From Rhodobacteraceae bacterium CCMM004 (GTDB taxonomy: Bacteria > Pseudomonadota > Alphaproteobacteria > Rhodobacterales > Rhodobacteraceae), in NCBI GenBank assembly GCA_004005435.1, contig RZWH01000001.1:744001-808000 (forward strand): a stretch of DNA of 64,000 nt, given 5' to 3'. Of the stretch, positions 9,070-17,620 are shown piece by piece. The notes below the pieces were generated by a model. That model made no database searches, was not told the DNA's origin, and saw only the letters and a program-made list of their open reading frames with translations. The translations under genes were made by a program, and so were the position numbers. The stretch's first letter is position 1. Every line of letters begins with the position of its first letter.

Positions 9070-10233
9070 ATGCCGACATCTCGACCGCGCTTTCGTGCGC
9101 TGACCTGGGCCTGTGCTCTCTGTCTCGCTCAACCGCTTGCCGCGCAAACGCCTGTCACTAGCACCGCTGCCATTGAGGGAGTCTGGCAGGGCCGCAGTGG
9201 CGGCGGTTTGTTCACGAGCCTGAGCGCAACGCCATCCGGCGCCCTGTTCCAGATCACGCAACTGACGATGGACTGCACCTTCGTGCTGCCCGCCGTTGCG
9301 TCTGAGGGCGTGTATGACGCGTCAGTCACGTTGGACCGCAACGGCGACTGCGAAGACGATCGTCTCCAAATCACTCGCGAGGGTGTGATCCTCTCGGCCA
9401 CGCTTGTCGATCAATGGGGGCCGCGCAAGATCGCCCGGATGGCCCAGACTCAGGGACCGGCCCAAGGCGAGCGGCTGTACCCGGATATCGCGATACGCGG
9501 CGTCAGGCTGGGTATGACGTTCGACGAGGCGCTGGCGGCCTTGCCGCGGGAGATGAGCGCCACATCGCCACGCCCGTCCAGCAATGTGGTGCGCGGCACC
9601 CGGCAACTCGACGGGTGGTATATCCAGGCCTATGCACCGTACGGTGGAGAGTTCGCAAACAGAAACGCCAGTCAAGACAATCTGGGTCTGTACCGTGTCG
9701 TTGGGGACGCGAATGAGGGCGTTATGGGCATCCTGCGCTCGACCTCCCCGGCGCCATTGGATGCCCCGATGGCGAGCGCCTTTGTCGACGCGGTTGTCAA
9801 CGCCTACGGGTCTCCCTCGCACCGCAATGTCAGCGGTCCGCAGACGAAGCTGATCTGGCATTTTGGGCTCGATGGCCAACCGGCAACCGGTGCTGCGGAT
9901 CAGGCCTGCCGCCGACGCATGACCAATCAGAACCCGCAGCGCGTCATGGCCATGGTCTTCAATAAGCTGGAGTTCTATCAGGATGGGAGGGCCGGTCTGG
10001 ATACGGGATCGGTTCAGATGCCGTTCCAGCCGAGGGTCGGATGCGGCTACACGCTGGAATACATCGTGCGGCAGCGGCAGGATGGTGTGATGCAAAGTGC
10101 CATTGCGACTTTCTTCGATCACCGCGCCCTCGCGACAGAAATCTGGGGCGAGAGCCGGACCAAGTTGGATGAAGAGATCACGCGGGCGCAGCAACGCCTC
10201 GGCGCAGCCGGAGCCAACGCCCCGGAACTCTAA
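9070..10233 (+). CDS. exported protein of unknown function
   Basis: From the ATG at 9070 the protein has 387 residues and a clear signal peptide (FRALTWACALCLAQPLAAQ, cleavage after AxA). The mature part begins with a compact domain (IEGVWQGRSGGG; cysteines in MDCTF and NGDCEDD) followed by a second domain starting near GVRLGMTFDEALAAL, a pattern seen in periplasmic small-molecule or lipoprotein-like repeats. The frame is open further upstream, but that extension is antisense to the resolvase region and lacks a signal peptide. I do not recognise a family. A strong terminator follows at 10252-10280. Confidence 0.75.
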   Translation: MPTSRPRFRALTWACALCLAQPLAAQTPVTSTAAIEGVWQGRSGGGLFTSLSATPSGALFQITQLTMDCTFVLPAVASEGVYDASVTLDRNGDCEDDRLQITREGVILSATLVDQWGPRKIARMAQTQGPAQGERLYPDIAIRGVRLGMTFDEALAALPREMSATSPRPSSNVVRGTRQLDGWYIQAYAPYGGEFANRNASQDNLGLYRVVGDANEGVMGILRSTSPAPLDAPMASAFVDAVVNAYGSPSHRNVSGPQTKLIWHFGLDGQPATGAADQACRRRMTNQNPQRVMAMVFNKLEFYQDGRAGLDTGSVQMPFQPRVGCGYTLEYIVRQRQDGVMQSAIATFFDHRALATEIWGESRTKLDEEITRAQQRLGAAGANAPEL

Positions 10234-10251
10234 TTGAGCAGGAAGATAGAG

Positions 10252-10280
10252 ACAGCCGGGCAGAGCAACCCGGCTGTTTT
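10252..10280. terminator. bidirectional rho-independent terminator
   Basis: ACAGCCGGG (10252-10260) pairs perfectly with CCCGGCTGT (10269-10277) across an 8-nt loop and runs into TTTT. It lies between the convergent exported-protein gene and the ardA-like gene. The plus-strand T tract favours termination of the exported-protein transcript. Confidence 0.8.
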
Positions 10281-10291
10281 GAGCGGGCAGA

Positions 10292-10843
10292 TCATCCGCA
10301 CCGATAGATGATGGTCCGCCCATCGATTTCCAGTTCACTGTAGTCAATGGTCAGGTCACGGGCGATCGCCTGGAAATCGATATAGGCGTAAGGCAGATCA
10401 CCAAGGCTGCCGAACACCCCTTCATCGATAAAGAGCTGTGCAAGCTCAACGAAGGACTCGACATCGTAGATATCGACATCGAAGTCGTCGGCCTTGGTGC
10501 TGTCATCGAAGGAATAGCCGCAATCACCGACAGCGATGATCACGCGGAGCTTGTCATCATCATCATCCCAGCTCCTGACCGCTTCGAAGAACGCCTTGCA
10601 GTTGGCTTGTGTGAGCCCGATGGCAGCGGCCAGGGCGCAGTCGATCGGCTCTCCGTCGATGAATTGGAGGTCGTATTCCTCGACGGGATCACCATAGGCA
10701 TTCCGGCATGTCTTGGCTTTGCTCCGATACTCCGCATAGTCATGAAAGTAGAATCCCGTTGCGGAGATGTCGTATGGCTGGGCGTAGAGAACAAGGCTTG
10801 TACTATCGCTTTGTCCGGCAGTGGATGGCATGTGATGTGTCAT
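10292..10843 (-). CDS. ardA: ArdA-like antirestriction protein
   Basis: The protein is acidic, with 183 residues rich in Asp and Glu (SWDDDDDKLRV, DDFDVDIYDVESF), as expected of a DNA mimic. It contains the ArdA-type opening LYAQPYDISATGFYFHDYAE and the stretch EEYDLQFIDGE. ArdA proteins imitate B-form DNA and block type I restriction-modification enzymes; on conjugative elements they lie in the leading region that enters the recipient first. The assignment is from remembered family sequence and composition. The start at 10843 is preceded by a plausible AAAGGA; a second ATG lies four codons in. Directly upstream is a long hairpin-rich non-coding stretch. Confidence 0.75.
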   Translation of the reverse strand: MTHHMPSTAGQSDSTSLVLYAQPYDISATGFYFHDYAEYRSKAKTCRNAYGDPVEEYDLQFIDGEPIDCALAAAIGLTQANCKAFFEAVRSWDDDDDKLRVIIAVGDCGYSFDDSTKADDFDVDIYDVESFVELAQLFIDEGVFGSLGDLPYAYIDFQAIARDLTIDYSELEIDGRTIIYRCG

Positions 10844-11207
10844 GGTCTTTGTCCTTTCTCTTAATCAAAGGCACTGGGTTGCGCCTGCAACCCACTGGCC
10901 TTCGCCGAGAAGCGGGGGTGCAAAGGACAAGGCCGGGCGATGCCAAGGGCATTGCCCGGGACCAGAGCCACGCGCAGGCCGGATCGTGATCCGGGCGAGC
11001 ATGGCGAGGACCCACGCCTTGTCCTGCGCCGGGGGCGGCAGCCCCAAGTCAAAAGAAATGCAATCGAAAGGCATTTGATGGAATGCCTGTCACAGTGTAC
11101 AGCTATCGCCGCCGACTTATGGGGAACGGATAAGCCGAATAGGTGGGCAGCGGCCCGGATGACGCACATCCAGACCTATATAGCAGTTGGGCGCCGGGGC
11201 GGGGTTG

Positions 11208-11617
11208 CAAGGGGCGGACGATGCCCCTTGTGCGTGATCCATCGGTAAGACGATGGCGGCATCCAATCCGCGCAGGGTTGGCCGATGGGTGGTCCAGGCA
11301 GGGAGAGCGGCGTCTCCCTCATGGTCTCGATGACATCGTCTCCATGACCTGGTCAGGGGTCTTGGGGGCAGGACCGCCGCCCAAGTCTATGGGGTGCAGG
11401 GGAGAGAGACATCTCCCCTGCGAGGGATCAAACACCGGTCTGTTTGCATGGTCGGATAGGGCTCATACGCCCGGTCCGGCCATAGGCTTGGGGGATAGAA
11501 CGGGGGAGCGCAGCATCCCCCTTCTCAAGATGTGCGGTACTACCGCACACATCTTGCGGCATCTCTGATGATGGAAGGTGCCCGCAGGGTCGCAGCGCTA
11601 CCGGGTCAGCATGACCC
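11208..11617. repeat. series of inverted repeats upstream of the ardA-like gene
   Basis: The 875 bp between 10844 and 11718 contain no convincing gene. Perfect stems occur at 11208-11230 (CAAGGGGC/GCCCCTTG), 11301-11318 (GGGAGA/TCTCCC), 11397-11420 (CAGGGGAGA/TCTCCCCTG), 11502-11521 (GGGGGA/TCCCCC), about 11527-11554 (AAGATGTGCGGTA with a near-complementary arm) and 11603-11617 (GGGTCA/TGACCC). The first four share G-rich left arms and are spaced about 93-105 bp apart. Additional weaker palindromes lie between them (CGATGACATCG; CTTGGG/CCCAAG). Confidence 0.7.
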
Positions 11618-11718
11618 ACATTTCGCGATAGGCAAGGCGTCGAGAACGCGAAATATCTCGATTGCACCGCCCCATTCATTAGCTTGGTTACGGAAGATCT
11701 CGTATACATCAAATCTAA

Positions 11719-13196
11719 TCACTGTCTGCGCTGTTTGTCAGCAAGCGCCCTTTGGACTAGATCGTTCAGGTGCTGTGCGCCTTTCCTCGACGGATAGTTT
11801 CTGCGTAGCATTCTGACGACAATCCAAGCATCCTTTGGATCGTTAATTCCACTCTCCTCAATAGCCGCCAAAACCTCTTCTTCAATCACAGCATCATCAT
11901 ATTGTAGATGCCGATCATCGGATTCATCTTGCGAACCAAATATTTCTTTGATCTCAATGATTCCACTAATGCAAGCCTTAACCTCCTCAAAGGAATACTG
12001 CTTACTGAAATCTGTTTTTTCAGTTAGCCTCGCCGCATAGTTTTTGATAACTCTTCTCTTGGACTTCGATACATAGAGGCCGGAGAGCATGTCATTCCTG
12101 CCATCTATCGCGCGGAAGTAGCCAATCTCAGTGTCGATGGCCGACATACCGTCTACATCCTTCGAGAGCCCTTCATAGAATACGCTGTCGCCATACGCAA
12201 TGACGCGGTCGCCAGAGATAACTCTAGTTCTCACGCTTCGCTCGACCGAGTACACATCAATCGAGACCTGCCAATCGTACTCGGTAGCCGCGATCTTTAG
12301 GATTGCATAACTGAGGAAATCCTGGGGCGCCTTTACACTGCTTAGCTTTGGAATGACCACCCATGTACCTATCATCAATCTAGATTTCGCTGCTACAATA
12401 TTGCGCTCGGGGCTAGAATAATCCACCCTAATTCTTTCTTTTGATCTTGCCAGCAATAGACGGAAGTAGTCTTGAAACAGCCCTACAATGATCGGGCTGC
12501 GGGTATGGTATACTGTCAAGCGTTCGCTTTCTGAGAATATCCATCCAAAGAAAACTTCTGCTCGCTGTTCTGGGTGCTCGATTATGATAAAGTTGATCAT
12601 ATCAATCGGAGCATCAATAATTGCGATCTCATGAAGGGCAGACGATTTGGGTTCACTTGGCGCAATTTCGTCATACCGACCTTCCAAGACATCGCTTATT
12701 GTAGAAACGTCATACCATGCGCCACCTTCGCTCGAGAAGAATTCATTGTACCCATCAATAGCATGTTGCTTTCCGTGGCCTATAGCCCTGTACTTCGAGG
12801 CCATGTTAATGAAGGTGTTCTTTACAGTGGTAGCCCCTCGAATTGCGAGATTTATTTTTTTTCTGCATCAACATTCTCGAATATCTCTATCTTCGCAATT
12901 CTGTCACTCTCGTCGCTCAAAAGTCTCTTGAAGTCATCAGCTGTATTCTCTATTTTTTTCTTGACAGAGTTTGTTTCAATAGATGATACTAAAGTTCGCG
13001 ACGCTATGTACGTAATGAGCGTCACGGTAATTCCAATTACAAGCCCCAGGGCTAGGTCTTTCTCTTCTCCATTTGGGGGAGCGGGGGCCAGGTAGAAATA
13101 ATAGAGAGTGAGGCTCGTACCAATTAGCGGTCCGAGAATTGTAGTTAATAATGGAATCCAATAGTCAGCGAGAAACCTTAGAATCTTACGAAGCAT
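11719..13196 (-). CDS. unknown protein with N-terminal membrane segments, frameshifted at A8
   Basis: Two frames read as one gene. The first (13196 to 12852) gives 114 residues with two membrane segments (FLADYWIPLLTTILGPLIG; LGLVIGITVTLITYIA) and a charged coiled region ending AEKK. The second (ending 11719) stays open upstream of its own ATG, and its extra codons (INLAIRGATTVKNTFIN) continue directly from AEKK. The junction is a run of eight A (coding strand, about 12853-12860); one more A would fuse them into about 490 residues. The large cytoplasmic part is unrecognised. GC content and codon use are far lower than in neighbouring chromosome genes, pointing to transfer. Whether the gene is broken, misassembled or decoded by slippage cannot be told here. 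Confidence 0.6.
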
Positions 13197-13626
13197 ATTA
13201 CCGTCTCTCGCACATATCTGCTGGGCTCCTTAGTGTCTTCCTAGGTGCTGCATCCGGGCTAGGCGTGTTGTCTGTAGCGCTTTCAGATCAGCCATCTGGA
13301 GATAGTTGCAACAAGGTGGAAAGCTGCGCAAGTGAGAACTTCACAGCAGACGCGGTAAGGTGTAGTCTGGCTTGCTAAACCCAAACTAGGGCGTATTCGC
13401 GATCCCATCGCGGTCAACATCATAGGAACAGCGCTGACGAACTGCAGGTTCGCGACAGCATGTTCGGTTAGGTACGAGCGATAGATAAGCCGTTCATAGG
13501 GCTTGGTCAGTCGCCACCGGAGTATCCATCAGTTTCTCTTGGGCGGCGTTGCGCGGAGTCATTTTGAACTATGTGCTTAGTCAATTTGATAGCGGCGTTC
13601 TTCGCAAGTTGATAGTATGCTCCGCC
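13197..13626. other. 430 bp without a recognisable gene
   Basis: One plus-strand frame (13151-13378) starts inside the antisense of the membrane gene and has no domain or good ribosome site. The remainder should contain the divergent promoters for the unknown gene to the left and the metallopeptidase to the right. I could not assign them. Confidence 0.35.
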
Positions 13627-14622
13627 ATGGTCGACTTCAACACCGCTCTCTCCGCATCCCTTGCCCAATACGAGGAGCTGCTGGGCCGTCCGTTCGCGCC
13701 TTTTCCGACAATCGAGACGGTTCCGGACGAGGCTCTGTGGGCCCGTGCAGACCAGTCGGCTAGGGCGCTCAACATCGCCGTGTCCTCCGGCCTGATCGCA
13801 TCGGTTGAGGCTCTATGGCAGACCTCAGTATCCGACCCCTGGCTGGCTGATGCGAACGATGACAGCCTGCCGTTCGATGCGGATTGGTTCTCGCACGTCT
13901 CGTTGGTCTGGTTGCTGATGCACGAGATGCAGCATGCCGATCTGGATCATTTCGCCTTTCTGGGCCGCAAGCGCATTGCGGAGGCCGATCAGCAGCCAGG
14001 CATGGGATTGCTCAGCCGAGCGGCGTCAAGCGCCGCGCCTGTGCAGAAGGTCAGACGGCAAGATCGACCTTTGGTCGAACCTTGCTTGGAGTTGCAGGCG
14101 GATCACGATGCGATCGAACTGGTGTTGGATGCCTACTCACCGGATGATTGGCCCGCCATTCGGTACCGTACAGCGGCGGTCTCCGGAATGATGGTGCTTA
14201 TCGAGACTGCGGAACAAGTGTCCGAAGGGATGCCTCGATCGCACCCCAAGGCGGCGACCCGCATCTTTCAGCTGCTGGGGCATGTGATGGAGATGCCGAC
14301 GATCCCTGCCATGATGAAGGCACAACTGCGCGGGGAGACGACCATCGATCCGGAGGACTTGCCTTCGGACGAAGAGCAGCGGGCGTTCGCAACATCCGTC
14401 ACCCTGCCGTGCTATCGTGATGCCGTCCATCTGGCACGGCTGGCCGGTGCGTCAGCTATCGCGGATGATCTGGGCGACGAACGGAGTTTCTTCAATGACC
14501 TCAAGATCGCCAAACTGATGGACGTTGACCAGTTCCCATCGCTGGTCACGGCGGGCGGACAGGAATGGGCGTCGTTGGTTGCCCTGAATGACCGGCTTCT
14601 CCGTCTTCAGGGGCTGATCTGA
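13627..14622 (+). CDS. HExxH metallopeptidase candidate, Lit-like (peptidase U49 type)
   Basis: The ATG at 13627 gives 331 residues. The core is a zinc-protease signature, LMHEMQHADLDH (His99, Glu100, His103), followed about 50 residues later by CLELQADHDAIEL, whose Glu/Asp fits a third metal ligand. The layout of HExxH plus a downstream E-x-Q-A-D motif resembles phage-exclusion protease Lit and related U49 peptidases. No signal peptide is visible, so the protein is probably cytoplasmic. Lit cleaves elongation factor Tu to abort phage infection; whether this protein does anything similar is untested inference. It sits convergent with an unknown gene at 14633-15370 in the island. Confidence 0.6.
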   Translation: MVDFNTALSASLAQYEELLGRPFAPFPTIETVPDEALWARADQSARALNIAVSSGLIASVEALWQTSVSDPWLADANDDSLPFDADWFSHVSLVWLLMHEMQHADLDHFAFLGRKRIAEADQQPGMGLLSRAASSAAPVQKVRRQDRPLVEPCLELQADHDAIELVLDAYSPDDWPAIRYRTAAVSGMMVLIETAEQVSEGMPRSHPKAATRIFQLLGHVMEMPTIPAMMKAQLRGETTIDPEDLPSDEEQRAFATSVTLPCYRDAVHLARLAGASAIADDLGDERSFFNDLKIAKLMDVDQFPSLVTAGGQEWASLVALNDRLLRLQGLI

Positions 14623-14632
14623 CCCATCCATC

Positions 14633-15370
14633 TCACGCGACGATCCTGAGCGTTATCATCAAGACGCGCATTGCGCTGTCCGACCACGCTTTCATGATGC
14701 CCGGCTGATCAAGCGGCAGGGGCCTGCTGCATGAAAGAACGAAGACGAAGCGGTGATCGCCGGTATGGTCCTGTTCCACCAACGGCACGGGGTCACCGTT
14801 CGGGAAGCGTGGGCAATATTGGGGTCCTGTAGTCAGGGTGGCGCGGGGGTGACGCGCATTACGACCGAGCGGCAGCGGATGCCAAATCCTGTTGTATTCC
14901 TGAAACGCGACGGCCTGTCCCGGCCATGGGCTCATCACACGGAAGGTGAAGTTCTGGCCGAGACGCAAGAGGGCGTCCGGCTTCTGAACGTCTGCTGCTC
15001 GCTGGACAATGCCGAGGCTGCCCTCCAGGGGCACGACACTGACACCGTCACGGTGTCCTCGATCACGAAGAAAGAGAGCCCAGACACTCTCAGGTTCGAT
15101 GGGGAACAGCTCAGGAGCGGCAGCCGCCGCGATTGCGTAATGATGTCCGGCCAGCCACGCATGCATACGCTTGGCGCGGGACACACTCATCCGGCCCCGC
15201 CGAGCGACGGACAGGTAGTCGGTCCCGAGCTGAACGCTCAATATTTCCTCAAGCAGAAGATCGGTCCGCCGCCCGAGACTATCGGCAACGGATCGCAAGG
15301 CGCGGTAGAGCGCTTTGCGTTGGGTGCCGTCGGGATCATCCTGGAAATCGGGTGGCTCGTCATCGGACAT
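14633..15370 (-). CDS. hypothetical protein, island gene
   Basis: The frame encodes 245 residues. The N-terminal part is helical and charged (GTQRKALYRALRSVADSLGR). The C-terminal part is beta-rich (LGQNFTFRVMSPWPGQAVAF and GDPVPLVEQDHTGDHRFVFV) and recalls DUF4384-type domains, which is only a weak resemblance. It ends 10 bp from the metallopeptidase stop on the other strand. Overlapping plus-strand open frames are shadows. Confidence 0.6.
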   Translation of the reverse strand: MSDDEPPDFQDDPDGTQRKALYRALRSVADSLGRRTDLLLEEILSVQLGTDYLSVARRGRMSVSRAKRMHAWLAGHHYAIAAAAAPELFPIEPESVWALFLRDRGHRDGVSVVPLEGSLGIVQRAADVQKPDALLRLGQNFTFRVMSPWPGQAVAFQEYNRIWHPLPLGRNARHPRATLTTGPQYCPRFPNGDPVPLVEQDHTGDHRFVFVLSCSRPLPLDQPGIMKAWSDSAMRVLMITLRIVA

Positions 15371-15482
15371 CCCCGCACCATGACCCGCTTTGACCCGGCG
15401 ATCACCCGGGAAGACTGCGCATTCTAAACGCTAGTATCCGAGCCGAATGCGCCTGCGTTGGATGGTCCCATAAAATAACGCT

Positions 15483-15510
15483 TTGAGAAATAGGACTTTT
15501 GTCCTATAAT
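15483..15510 (+). promoter_or_regulatory. sigma70-type promoter with overlapping palindromic operator
   Basis: TTGAGA (15483-15488) and a perfect TATAAT (15505-15510) are separated by 16 bp. A palindrome, TAGGAC-TTTT-GTCCTA (15491-15506), fills the spacer and enters the -10 box, a classic repressor position. Two GTTCTC copies (15511-15516 and 15522-15527) follow. It is 106 bp upstream of the recombinase operon and the best consensus promoter seen in the island. Confidence 0.7.
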
Positions 15511-15615
15511 GTTCTCTTTGTGTTCTCATTTTGAGACCACCAACCGCCAGCCCCAAAAAAGGAGCCGCGCATCACAGCACAAGACGCCCCAAAGGGCAGA
15601 AAGGACCGCTAAGCC

Positions 15616-15960
15616 ATGACCCCCGCATCACCGCCAGCCACTCTCAATGACAGCGAAGGGGAGGCACAGCCGGGCCTGACGGTGGATTGGGAGCGCTACG
15701 CGGCTATGCTGGACGACAGCGATCTCAGCGACACCGAGAAACGGGAGATGATCGCCTGTCTGTGGTCGATTGTCGTGGCTTTCGTTGATCTCGGCTTCGA
15801 TGTGCACGGCCCCCGCCAAGCTTGTGGACAACGTCCCGGAAAGGATGAAGCCGACCTGTCGGCTGTGCTATCCTGGGGGTGCCCTTCGCCACGTGTCACA
15901 GAGAAGAGACCGGTCCGGGACGATGATGTCTCTCAGGCTGGAGAAAGGAGTCCGTCATGA
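15616..15960 (+). CDS. small protein co-translated with the serine recombinase
   Basis: The protein has 114 residues. The middle (VDWERYAAMLDDSDLSDTEK, then EMIACLWSIVVAFVDLGFDV) is well formed and probably folded; the C-terminal third looks disordered. Its TGA overlaps the recombinase ATG (15957-15960), so it is the first gene of a coupled two-gene operon. Small proteins in this position may be recombinase accessory or directionality factors, but I know of no characterised homologue. Confidence 0.65.
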   Translation: MTPASPPATLNDSEGEAQPGLTVDWERYAAMLDDSDLSDTEKREMIACLWSIVVAFVDLGFDVHGPRQACGQRPGKDEADLSAVLSWGCPSPRVTEKRPVRDDDVSQAGERSPS

Positions 15961-17531
15961 CAGAAGGAGAGTCATACCAAACCCAACAAAGCGCCGTCAT
16001 CTATTGCCGGGTGTCGTCTGCGAAACAGAAGCTCGCAGGCGGCGGGCTCGATAGCCAGGAACACCGGTGTCGGCAATATGCGCTGTCAAACAACATGGAT
16101 GTCGCGGCGGTCTTTCCCGATGATGCTTCCGGCGGCGGGGACTTCATGAAGCGGCCGGGTATGGTCGCGCTACTCAGCTTTCTTGATGCTCAGCCGGACA
16201 GAAAGTACGTGGTCATCTTCGATGATCTCAAGCGGTTTGCCCGCGACACGCAGTTCCACATCATGCTGCGTCAGGAGTTTGCCCGGCGCGGGGCTGCCGT
16301 TGAATGCCTGAACTTCAAGTTCGAGGATACGCCCGAAGGCCGGTTTGCCGAGACGATCTTCGCCGCGCAGGGCGAGCTGGAGCGCGAGCAAAACCGGCGC
16401 CAGACGATTCAGAAGATGAAGGCGCGGGTCGAGAAGGGGTACTATGTCTTCCAGGCGCCTGTCGGCTACCGCTACCGGCGCGATGCCCGGCACGGGAACA
16501 TGCTGGTCCGCGATGAACCTGTGGCCTCGATCCTGGCTGAGGCGTTGGAAGGCTACGCCTTGGGGCGCTTCCAGACCCAGGTCGAGATGAAGCGGTTCTT
16601 GGAGAGCCAGCCAGCCTATCCCAAGGACCTGCCCAACGGTGAAATCCGCAACCAGCGGATACAGGACCTGCTCACGCGCCCGGTCTATGCCGGGATGGTC
16701 GCCGCCCCCAGCTGGCATGTCTCTCCGCGCAAAGGCCATCACGAGCCTCTGATCTCGGTGGAGACCTTCCAGCGCATTCAGGAGCGGCTGGCGGGACCGG
16801 CCAAGGCGCCGATCCGCAAAGACATCAATGCCGATTTCCCCTTGCGCGGATTCGTGATGTGCACCGATTGCGGCAAGCCTCTCACCGCCTGCTGGTCGAC
16901 AAGCAAGACCGGCAAGCGCCATGCTTACTACTGGTGCAAGACACGGGGCTGCGCGAGCCATCGCAAGTCGATCCGGCGGGACGATCTGCATGGAGCAGTC
17001 GAAGAGGAACTGAAGGCTCTGCAACCGACGCAATCCTTCGCCAAGCTTGTTGGGGTCATGTTCCGCGATGCCTGGACGGCCCGCCTGGATCAGGCTGCGA
17101 CCAACGTCGAGAGGGCCAAGGCTCAGGCCCAGACGATCGAGCGGCAGATCGCCAAGCTGTTGGACCGCATTGTCGATGCCGGAAGCGACTCGGTCATTGC
17201 GGCCTATGAAAAACGGATCGCCGATCTGGAACAGGAGAAGCTGGTTCTGGACGAAAGGGCATCGCGCAGGGGTAAACCGGTGCATGCCTACGAGGAGATG
17301 TTCGAACTCGCTGTGCGATTCCTCTCAAACCCTTGGGATATATGGGCAAAGGGCGATCTCAACTGGCGGCGAACGGTCCTCAGATTGGCCTTTGCGAGGC
17401 CGATTACCTATAGCCGCAAGACCGGTGTTCGAACCCCGGATTTAGCCTTGCCGTTCAAAGCGTTGCGGGGATTTGAGATGCCGAAAAATGGAATGGCGCG
17501 CTGGGGAGGATTCGAACCCCCGACCCCTTGA
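15957..17531 (+). CDS. large serine recombinase (site-specific integrase)
   Basis: The protein has 524 residues. The resolvase-type catalytic domain begins AVIYCRVSSAKQKLAGGGLD (catalytic Ser in RVSS) and includes FDDLKRFARDTQFH and ELEREQNRRQTIQKMKARVE. A recombinase domain, a zinc-ribbon (CTDCGKPLTACW with later CKTRGCASH) and a coiled coil (about residues 380-430, NVERAKAQAQTIERQIAKLL) follow. Large serine recombinases integrate phages and islands at specific attachment sites. The last ~13 codons (MARWGGFEPPTP) and the TGA lie within the tRNA-Arg gene on the opposite strand, so the 3' end was probably supplied by the chromosome on integration. The native C-terminus may differ in the excised form. 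Confidence 0.92.
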   Translation: MTEGESYQTQQSAVIYCRVSSAKQKLAGGGLDSQEHRCRQYALSNNMDVAAVFPDDASGGGDFMKRPGMVALLSFLDAQPDRKYVVIFDDLKRFARDTQFHIMLRQEFARRGAAVECLNFKFEDTPEGRFAETIFAAQGELEREQNRRQTIQKMKARVEKGYYVFQAPVGYRYRRDARHGNMLVRDEPVASILAEALEGYALGRFQTQVEMKRFLESQPAYPKDLPNGEIRNQRIQDLLTRPVYAGMVAAPSWHVSPRKGHHEPLISVETFQRIQERLAGPAKAPIRKDINADFPLRGFVMCTDCGKPLTACWSTSKTGKRHAYYWCKTRGCASHRKSIRRDDLHGAVEEELKALQPTQSFAKLVGVMFRDAWTARLDQAATNVERAKAQAQTIERQIAKLLDRIVDAGSDSVIAAYEKRIADLEQEKLVLDERASRRGKPVHAYEEMFELAVRFLSNPWDIWAKGDLNWRRTVLRLAFARPITYSRKTGVRTPDLALPFKALRGFEMPKNGMARWGGFEPPTP

Positions 17532-17570
17532 TTCGTAGTCAAGTACTCTATCCAACTGAGCTACCAGCGC
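17494..17570 (-). tRNA. tRNA-Arg (anticodon ACG)
   Basis: The minus strand folds as a full cloverleaf. The acceptor stem GCGCTGG pairs with CCAGCGC, the D arm contains AGCTCAGTTGGATAGAG, the anticodon loop is CTACGAA (anticodon ACG) between CTTGA and TCAAG, the T arm contains GGTTCGAATCC, and the 3' end is an encoded CCA (17494-17496). It is intact and marks the right boundary of the island. The recombinase frame overlaps its 3' half in antisense. Confidence 0.95.
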
Positions 17571-17620
17571 GCGGGGTGGGGTGGAGATAGCGGGCGTCCG
17601 CGTCGAGCGCAAGGGGCAAC

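Noticed and set aside
11208-11617. CRISPR array
   Set aside because: Stems have some regular spacing but no shared 25-35-bp repeat with unique spacers and no cas genes.
13151-13378. 75-codon plus-strand ORF after the AT-rich gene
   Set aside because: Starts in antisense of a better-supported gene, with no motif or ribosome site.
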